Shown: piece by piece, positions 5,130-9,636 of the stretch
Layout: each line of letters starts with the position of its first letter
How positions within the stretch are numbered: the first letter of the stretch is position 1
Source of the DNA: Bacteroidota bacterium
Lineage (GTDB): Bacteria > Bacteroidota > Bacteroidia > Chitinophagales > Chitinophagaceae
Assembly (NCBI GenBank): GCA_023391895.1
Contig: JAEWAC010000345.1
Coordinates: 1-9,636 of the forward strand
Reading direction: 5' to 3'
Length of the DNA stretch: 9,636 bases
Made by a program: the position numbers and the translations under genes
The notes under the pieces: model-generated
Databases searched by the model: none
What the model was told of the DNA's origin: nothing
What the model saw: the letters and a program-made list of their open reading frames with translations, nothing else

Positions 5130-6793
5130 TGTACCGTTACCGGTATCTTATCGCTGTTGTGCGTAAATACATCAAAGCTGGTACCTATGGCCACGCGCAA
5201 AAAGTAGTCACCTTTTGGTAATTGCAGGGGTAACGATAGTTGCACCTGCGGCTCCTTTACCAATTGCTGCAGTGTAAGGGGCGTCTCCACATCTTTTACC
5301 CAATCCTGTTGCTGAAACACGCCTACTTTTACCGGCATATCAACGTGCGGGTGTTGCTGCAGGTAGGTTTTATAATGATCCGGCATCTGCACCTGTAGTT
5401 GTAACGTCAGACTTTCATTCACACCTATGCTGTACTTATTTTGCGTCGGCTTTAGCATGACCCGGGCAAACGACTGAAAGCTGCTGTCGTACTTATAGCC
5501 AACGGTCCATATACGGGCTTTGATAGAATCCTGAAACCTGTGCATACCATAAATGTCCATGAGGTAAACCGGCTTGCCCAGCAGGGAGTCTTCTATGGGC
5601 CAGAAGTTGTAGTTACTGCGGCGCTCCTGGTAGCTGTTGAGCGAATAAGCCGGCGTGCCGGTATAAAACCAGGCCTGCGAAGCCCGCTGGTAAGAGTTGG
5701 TAAACACAATAGGCGTACCCTTGGCCACGGCACTTAACTGGTGCGGCCAGTTGTTCCAGGTATGAAAACGCTTAACAATAGCCTTGACCGGTACCACATC
5801 CACCACCATAATGATCCTGAACACAATGACCAATACCACAGTAGCGGGCAGTAAACGGTACAGCCACTGGCGCCAGCCGCTTTTCTGCTGCAAAAACTGG
5901 TGGGTCAATACCAGCATGGGAATAATGGCCGGTGCCGTCCAATTGGCTTCTACCCTGCCCTTAAAACTGCTGAGGAAAAAGAAAATAAAAATGCCGATGG
6001 CCGTATACTTCAGGGCACGCTCCAACTGGTTGCGGGTGCGGTAAGCAAAGGTGGACCACCACAAAATAATACCGGCAAGCGGACCGGCAATCAGCAGCTG
6101 CCCGGCCAGGTATTCGGTGGTATAGGAAACCTTGTACGGATTGACATTACTTTCAAACAGGTGATAGCGGAACGATATCCAGTCGTGCTGGTACTGCCAC
6201 CACAAATGCGGCACATAAAGCAGCAGCGCCAGCATGCCGGCAGCATAAATGGGCCAGCGGCGCAGCAGCTTCAGGTTGGACAGCAGCGTGAACAATATAA
6301 TGAGTGCACCGTGATACTTGGTGTACATCAGTAAAGCGCAGGCCACCCCCAAAAGCAAAGTATTGGTGAAGGAAGTTTGATAAACAAACCTCTTATAACA
6401 CCAGAAAAACAAGGCGGTAAAAAACAGCAGCGGCACATCGGGTACGGCCCAAAAGCCAATGATCTGCAGCACGCCGGCCGACAGGCAGATGGCGTAAAAA
6501 AGCAGCTTGTTTTTGTTTTCGATCAGGCTTTCGGTCAGCAGCAGCGTAAGCGTGTTGAGCAGCAGCGGAAAAAAACGGATGCCCAGCTCCCCACCAAACA
6601 GCCAGCCGCCGGCCTTGATCAGCAGGGCCGTCATGGGCGGATGGTCAAAGTAGCCCCAGTCCAGGTAGTGGGCATACACCCAGTAGTACGCCTCGTCATC
6701 CTGCAGTTCGGTAAAAAGCGCCTGCACCAGTCCGAGTACAAACCAGGTGGCATAAAAAATCGGCCGTGCATTGTTGCGTATAAAATCTTTCAT
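5126..6793 (-). CDS. ArnT/PMT-like membrane glycosyltransferase (GT83-type)
   Basis: Polytopic membrane protein of 555 residues. The first extracytoplasmic loop has ELQDDEAYYW (29-38) followed by LDWGYFDHPP (44-53), the signature of PMT_2/ArnT-type enzymes that use polyprenyl-phosphate sugars; Asp32 or Asp33 is the expected catalytic base. Further family features are FWAVPDVPLLFF (114-125) and KGRVEANWTAPAIIP (278-292). About ten to twelve hydrophobic helices fill residues 12-332. Residues from about 345 to 555 form a hydrophilic, beta-rich C-terminal portion, probably periplasmic, that I cannot assign. The acceptor (lipid A, protein or glycan) is unknown. The open frame reaches 6886, but that extension overlaps the kinase gene and is not membrane-like; ATG 6793 begins 14 bases after the kinase stop and is preferred. 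It is probably cotranscribed with the kinase and pnuC. Confidence 0.88.
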   Translation of the reverse strand: MKDFIRNNARPIFYATWFVLGLVQALFTELQDDEAYYWVYAHYLDWGYFDHPPMTALLIKAGGWLFGGELGIRFFPLLLNTLTLLLTESLIENKNKLLFYAICLSAGVLQIIGFWAVPDVPLLFFTALFFWCYKRFVYQTSFTNTLLLGVACALLMYTKYHGALIILFTLLSNLKLLRRWPIYAAGMLALLLYVPHLWWQYQHDWISFRYHLFESNVNPYKVSYTTEYLAGQLLIAGPLAGIILWWSTFAYRTRNQLERALKYTAIGIFIFFFLSSFKGRVEANWTAPAIIPMLVLTHQFLQQKSGWRQWLYRLLPATVVLVIVFRIIMVVDVVPVKAIVKRFHTWNNWPHQLSAVAKGTPIVFTNSYQRASQAWFYTGTPAYSLNSYQERRSNYNFWPIEDSLLGKPVYLMDIYGMHRFQDSIKARIWTVGYKYDSSFQSFARVMLKPTQNKYSIGVNESLTLQLQVQMPDHYKTYLQQHPHVDMPVKVGVFQQQDWVKDVETPLTLQQLVKEPQVQLSLPLQLPKGDYFLRVAIGTSFDVFTHNSDKIPVTVH

Positions 6794-6807
6794 CAGGGTT
6801 ACGTCTT

Positions 6808-7332
6808 TTACCGGGTGACAATGGTATTGATAAGGGTAACAGCGGTTTGCAAACGCTCCTCCTGGCTGCCGGAAACCACGGCCCATTTGCCACCGTCATT
6901 AATTAAGATATCCTTGTACATTTTAAATAGCCTTCGCCTGGTATCCAGGTCCGGGTATTCCCGCAGGCCGTCCTGTACCCAGGGCAGGTCAATATCGCAC
7001 AGCAGGTGCAGGTCGTACTGACGGCTGGCAATTTGTTTCAATATCCAGGTATGGCAGTCGTTAAACGCCACTTCGCACCACACCTTCATCACATACATAT
7101 CCGTATCAATGATGTACATGCCGTTGCGGGCTTTTGCCTGCATCATATCTTCCAGTTCTATCTGGCCGTGGGCAATGTTCAGCAAATCCTCATAAGTATA
7201 ATCGGTGCCGTTATTGATCAGGTATTCCCGGGCAAACTCGGGGCACCACAAGGTTTGATAATAATCCGCCAGCTGCTGGCTGAGGGTGCTTTTACCGGTG
7301 CTTTCCGGTCCTATGATAACGATTTTCTTCAT
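6808..7332 (-). CDS. NadR-type nicotinamide riboside kinase (AAA_28 ATPase)
   Basis: P-loop kinase of 174 residues resembling the C-terminal ribosylnicotinamide kinase domain of NadR, which phosphorylates nicotinamide riboside to nicotinamide mononucleotide. Visible landmarks are the Walker A motif GPESTGKS (8-15), PEFAREY (31-37), the Walker B-like IIDTD (74-78) and the lid segment WVQDGLR (118-124), all of which have counterparts in NadR. The N-terminal DNA-binding and adenylyltransferase domains of full NadR are absent, so it is a stand-alone kinase and the adenylylation step must be done elsewhere, for example by NadD. It begins 18 bases after the pnuC stop and ends 14 bases before the glycosyltransferase start on the same strand, which implies one transcript. 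The adjacent PnuC strongly supports the substrate assignment. The product is cytoplasmic and the gene intact. Confidence 0.92.
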   Translation of the reverse strand: MKKIVIIGPESTGKSTLSQQLADYYQTLWCPEFAREYLINNGTDYTYEDLLNIAHGQIELEDMMQAKARNGMYIIDTDMYVMKVWCEVAFNDCHTWILKQIASRQYDLHLLCDIDLPWVQDGLREYPDLDTRRRLFKMYKDILINDGGKWAVVSGSQEERLQTAVTLINTIVTR

Positions 7333-7350
7333 GAACGTTCTATAAAGGCA

Positions 7351-7986
7351 CTAAACCGGGTGGTATGCCATTCTTGCTTTTTGTTGCCAGGCTGCCAGTC
7401 CAAAAAAGGCCATCACCAGCAATACGATGTAAAAAAAGGAGGTGAATACCAAACCTTTTACAAAGTACAAAGGTATAGAAGCTATGTTGGTTGCTATCCA
7501 CCAGTACCAGCTTTCCACTTTCTTTTTGGCCATCAGCCACATACCGGTAAAGGCGGTGGCAGACGCAAAAGCATCGGCCCACGGTATGGCCCCTTTGTAA
7601 AAAGAAGCTTTTAAGTACATAAGTGCCAGAAAGATGGTGATATATAATACGGCAAAAAAGAGGAGCTGCTGCAACCATTCTTTTTTGTTTGAAAAGGTAA
7701 TATGCAATACGGGCTGGTGCTTTCTGTCTTTCCGGGTCCACAACACCCAGCCGTAAAGGCTCATCACCGTATAGTAAAAGTTCACCGCCGCCTCGCCAAT
7801 CAGGTGGTACTTAAAACTCAGGTATACATAAACAACGGTGTTGACTAGGCCCACCGGAAACACCAATACGTTTTCTTTTCGGGAATACCATACAGAAGCA
7901 ATGCCGGCTACCACCGCAATGGCTTCCAGCGCCGTGGTGTGCTGCAGGCCCGTGATGAACTGCTCCCATACTTGCATTAAAAACAT
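7351..7986 (-). CDS. pnuC: Nicotinamide riboside transporter PnuC
   Basis: Membrane protein of 211 residues that carries nicotinamide riboside across the inner membrane by facilitated diffusion; uptake is driven by phosphorylation inside the cell. Two halves characteristic of PnuC are seen: VFPVGLVNTVVYVYLSF...GEAAVNFYYTVMSLYGWVLW (42-83) and ATAFTGMWLMAKKKVESWYWW...LYFVKGLVFTSFFYIVLLVMAFFGLAAW (143-200), with the conserved Asn49, Tyr78-Gly79-Trp80, Trp150, Glu158 and Trp163 region. Length fits the family. There are two in-frame starts, ATG 7986 and ATG 7977; a possible -7 box immediately upstream would place the transcription start near the first ATG, so a nine-base-leader start at 7977 is also possible. 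PnuC homologues can carry thiamin or riboflavin, but the kinase gene 18 bases downstream points to nicotinamide riboside. Confidence 0.94.
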   Translation of the reverse strand: MFLMQVWEQFITGLQHTTALEAIAVVAGIASVWYSRKENVLVFPVGLVNTVVYVYLSFKYHLIGEAAVNFYYTVMSLYGWVLWTRKDRKHQPVLHITFSNKKEWLQQLLFFAVLYITIFLALMYLKASFYKGAIPWADAFASATAFTGMWLMAKKKVESWYWWIATNIASIPLYFVKGLVFTSFFYIVLLVMAFFGLAAWQQKARMAYHPV

Positions 7987-7990
7987 GGCG

Positions 7991-7998
7991 TGAAGATA
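7991..7998 (-). promoter_or_regulatory. Candidate -7 promoter box of the pnuC operon
   Basis: TATCTTCA on the minus strand matches TAnnTTTG at six of eight positions and ends 4 bases before the ATG at 7986. With about 118 bases between the nfu terminator and pnuC there is room for a promoter here. A short inverted repeat (gtttc-cc-gaaac) lies just upstream at about 8003-8014. No NAD-sensing riboswitch fold could be recognised by eye. Confidence 0.3.
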
Positions 7999-8104
7999 AA
8001 TGTTTCGGGAAACGTGAATGGATAAACGTGATACTGTACCGAGTGTGACTGAAATGATTCTTTCCGCCGCTTCCTGACGGTTGCCGCCACTTTATGAAAC
8101 AAAG

Positions 8105-8126
8105 AAAGCGCCCTGACAGGCGCTTT
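8105..8126 (-). terminator. nfu: Terminator hairpin downstream of nfu
   Basis: A perfect 8-base stem, aaagcgcc (8105-8112) with ggcgcttt (8119-8126), encloses the loop ctgaca. On the minus strand it starts 30 bases after the nfu stop and is followed by ctttgttt, a moderately T-rich tail, so it fits an intrinsic terminator separating nfu from the pnuC operon. Confidence 0.75.
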
Positions 8127-8156
8127 ACTATTCATGTAATCGGTTATGTTGCTGGC

Positions 8157-8753
8157 TTACTCGGCTTCAGCCACTACTTCTTTTACTTCGGGTATCATGC
8201 GCTTCATCATGCCTTCAATACCGGCTTTCAGCGTAATCATGGACGAAGGACAACCGCTACAGCTACCCTGCAGCATCAGGTTTACCTTGCCGTCTTCGTA
8301 GCTGCGGAACTGAATGGCGCCGCCATCCATTTCCACGGCCGGACGTACATAATTGTCCAGCAGTTCTTTAATGCGTTTTACCACATCGCTGTCGTCGGCC
8401 TGTATATCGTTGCTGCTTTCTACCTTGCGGGTTACAATCTCCTCTTCGTTGATCACGGCCTTGCCTTCCTCCAGGTATTCTTTCAAAAACTGGCGGATGG
8501 TCGGAATCACGTCATCCCAGTCGGTTTCCGGAGTTTTGGTAAGCGTTACAAAGTTAGACGCAATGAACACCGCCCTGATAAAAGGAAACCCAAACAACTC
8601 CGTAGCCAGCGGAGAAGGCTTGGCGCTTTCCACGTCAGGAAAATCAATGCTTTTGCCGGGGTACAGGAGCTTGTTAGCGACAAACTTCATGGTTTCCGGG
8701 TTGGGCGTCATTTCAGTATATATGCTGATAACAGGATTTCCGGTCTTAATCAT
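8157..8753 (-). CDS. nfu: Nfu-type iron-sulfur cluster scaffold/carrier protein
   Basis: A 198-residue cytoplasmic protein with two domains. Residues 7-95 match the Nfu N-terminal domain (ISIYTEMTPNPETMKFV, 10-26, and FPFIRAVFIASNFVTL, 56-71). Residues 122-195 form the NifU C-terminal domain with MDGGAIQF (142-149) and the cluster-binding CSGC (Cys165, Cys168). Such proteins hold a [4Fe-4S] cluster at a dimer interface and pass it to target enzymes. An acidic linker (about 96-121) joins the domains. ATG 8753 is chosen; a GTG at 8762 would add three residues (MKR) in frame. A strong -7 box at 8773-8780 serves both starts. The gene is probably monocistronic, followed by a hairpin at 8105-8126. 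Confidence 0.94.
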   Translation of the reverse strand: MIKTGNPVISIYTEMTPNPETMKFVANKLLYPGKSIDFPDVESAKPSPLATELFGFPFIRAVFIASNFVTLTKTPETDWDDVIPTIRQFLKEYLEEGKAVINEEEIVTRKVESSNDIQADDSDVVKRIKELLDNYVRPAVEMDGGAIQFRSYEDGKVNLMLQGSCSGCPSSMITLKAGIEGMMKRMIPEVKEVVAEAE

Positions 8754-8772
8754 ACGCTTCACATTTAGAAAG

Positions 8773-8780
8773 CAAATTTA
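8773..8780 (-). promoter_or_regulatory. nfu: -7 promoter box of nfu
   Basis: TAAATTTG on the minus strand is a perfect match to the Bacteroidota consensus TAnnTTTG. It lies 19 bases upstream of the ATG at 8753, predicting a leader of roughly 10-15 bases without a Shine-Dalgarno sequence. No clear -33 TTG is seen. Confidence 0.6.
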
Positions 8781-8844
8781 CTAAACTAAAACGCAGGTTG
8801 TTTACATATTAAGGAAATTAGCAACGGCTCGGGCACTTTTTTAA

Positions 8845-9636
8845 CTAAAAAGTGTGTTTTACGGTAAAAGTGGCGTAAAAGGTGTTTTGGCCCTGCTCCG
8901 ACAGGTCGGGCCGGCCGGGCACCTGTATCAGGTTTTGCGGAATAACGTAAGAAGGCGTCAGCAGCCACTGCCACGGGCCTTTGGCATACACCACGGGCAA
9001 CGAAGCTTCGTAGGCCAGCAGGCTAAAGGTTTTCACCTCTTCTGTTACCCGCTGCTGGGTAGCCGGCTGCAGCAAGCCTTTTTTCTTAGGCACCGTATAG
9101 GTCCGGCTGAACTGCTGGGTGCCGGCATAGGCATAGACCGATGGGTTCAGCACCCATACCCCATTGTTTTTATTTTCCATACGGATGATGTGGTCCAGAC
9201 CGGCCATCGCCCCAAAATCAACCTCGTTGGTTAGCTTGGCATCGGCGCCCAGGGTAATATTGGCCACCTTATTAAGCCGGCTGAACGAGGCACCGGCCTG
9301 CGCTTTTAAGGCAGACTGCACCAGCTGGCTGGACGGTTCGTAAAAAGGTTTCAGCAGGTAGATGTGGTTCAGCCATTTTTCGGTAAGGTGTTGGTAGCCT
9401 ATGGTAGCAACGGCCCCTGCATAATCAAAAGATTGCAGGCTGTTATTAATAAAAATAGGTGCGGCGTTGAGGTAAAATTTGGGTGTAATCCATAATTCGG
9501 CTAAAGGAAAAATACCACTGCTTTTGAGGCTGTCGGTACGGCCGTAATAATTAAGGTTGCTGTTGTAGTTGAGGCTTAACTTAAACTGGGGTTTTGCTTT
9601 TACAACACTGTCGGCAGCAACCTGTGTACTATCGGT
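8845..9636 (-). CDS. Probable outer-membrane beta-barrel protein, partial (N-terminus beyond window)
   Basis: The frame is open from the right edge to the TAG at 8845, giving the C-terminal 263 residues. I do not recognise a named family. The visible part opens with a polar, serine/valine-rich stretch (TDSTQVAADSVVKAKPQF) and then alternates short amphipathic strands with polar turns (for example FKLSLNYNSNLNYYG, KFYLNAAPIFINN, AVATIGYQHLTEKW, NTFYATFTVKHTF). It ends in phenylalanine after alternating hydrophobic residues, the typical C-terminal signal of barrels inserted by BamA. About ten to twelve strands fit the visible length. The signal peptide would lie outside the window. It is on the same strand as nfu, but the 91-base gap and the nfu promoter argue for separate transcription. 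Assignment as an outer-membrane barrel is inference from pattern; transporter or structural role is unknown. Confidence 0.68.
   Translation of the reverse strand, partial: TDSTQVAADSVVKAKPQFKLSLNYNSNLNYYGRTDSLKSSGIFPLAELWITPKFYLNAAPIFINNSLQSFDYAGAVATIGYQHLTEKWLNHIYLLKPFYEPSSQLVQSALKAQAGASFSRLNKVANITLGADAKLTNEVDFGAMAGLDHIIRMENKNNGVWVLNPSVYAYAGTQQFSRTYTVPKKKGLLQPATQQRVTEEVKTFSLLAYEASLPVVYAKGPWQWLLTPSYVIPQNLIQVPGRPDLSEQGQNTFYATFTVKHTF

Noticed and set aside
6794..6886. N-terminal extension of the glycosyltransferase into the kinase gene
   Set aside because: It would overlap the kinase by about 80 bases and the added residues are unlike the family's N-terminus; ATG 6793 fits better.
7987..8104. 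Possible NAD-responsive riboswitch upstream of pnuC
   Set aside because: Known elements of this kind precede pnuC in other bacteria, but I could not trace the required stems or pseudoknot, and the likely promoter sits almost at the start codon, leaving no leader to hold one.
8834..8854. A/T-rich hairpin (cacttttt / aaaaagtg) over the stop codon of the barrel gene
   Set aside because: The stem is mostly A:T, overlaps coding sequence and has no T-run on the minus strand, so it is not a convincing terminator.
1..9636. CRISPR array, insertion sequence, tRNA/rRNA, integrase or toxin-antitoxin genes
   Set aside because: No regularly spaced repeats, transposase motifs, cloverleaf or rRNA sequence was seen on either strand; the genes are ordinary chromosomal functions.

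Overview
The window reads as chromosomal DNA of a Bacteroidota bacterium, most likely from the Chitinophagaceae or close relatives. This is inferred from three things: genes preceded by the Bacteroidota -7 promoter box TAnnTTTG instead of Shine-Dalgarno sequences, the protein style, and gene-free stretches full of small hairpin and word repeats. No composition statistics or database search was run.

Layout, left to right. (1) 1-509, minus: N-terminal part of a short-chain dehydrogenase/reductase cut by the window edge. (2) 510-772: divergent intergenic region holding an imperfect foldback repeat. (3) 773-3085, plus: complete PcrA/UvrD-type DNA helicase with a C-terminal Tudor-like domain, followed by a strong intrinsic terminator at 3107-3139. 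(4) 3327-3899, minus: DUF4126 membrane protein. (5) 3900-4424: 525 bases without a gene, a mosaic of hairpins and direct repeats. (6) 4425-5129, plus: mtgA, a monofunctional peptidoglycan glycosyltransferase, which converges on the next gene so tightly that both stop codons lie within one TTAA. (7) 7986 down to 5126, minus: a three-gene run of pnuC (nicotinamide riboside transporter), a NadR-type nicotinamide riboside kinase and a PMT/ArnT-like membrane glycosyltransferase. (8) 8753 down to 8157, minus: Nfu-type iron-sulfur scaffold followed by a terminator hairpin. (9) 9636 down to 8845, minus: C-terminal part of a probable outer-membrane beta-barrel protein cut by the window edge.

Functional links: PnuC and the kinase form a two-step route that imports nicotinamide riboside and traps it as nicotinamide mononucleotide for NAD salvage. 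MtgA polymerises glycan strands from lipid II, and the GT83-like enzyme probably moves a sugar from a polyprenyl carrier, so both work in envelope assembly, but nothing shows that they cooperate. The other genes are housekeeping functions with no evident common pathway.

I found no sign of a new defence, mobile or biosynthetic system. The parts that ordinary annotation does not explain are the repeats at 560-710 and 3900-4424, the shared TTAA stop, the very short or absent leaders suggested for some genes, and the unidentified C-terminal domain of the glycosyltransferase.
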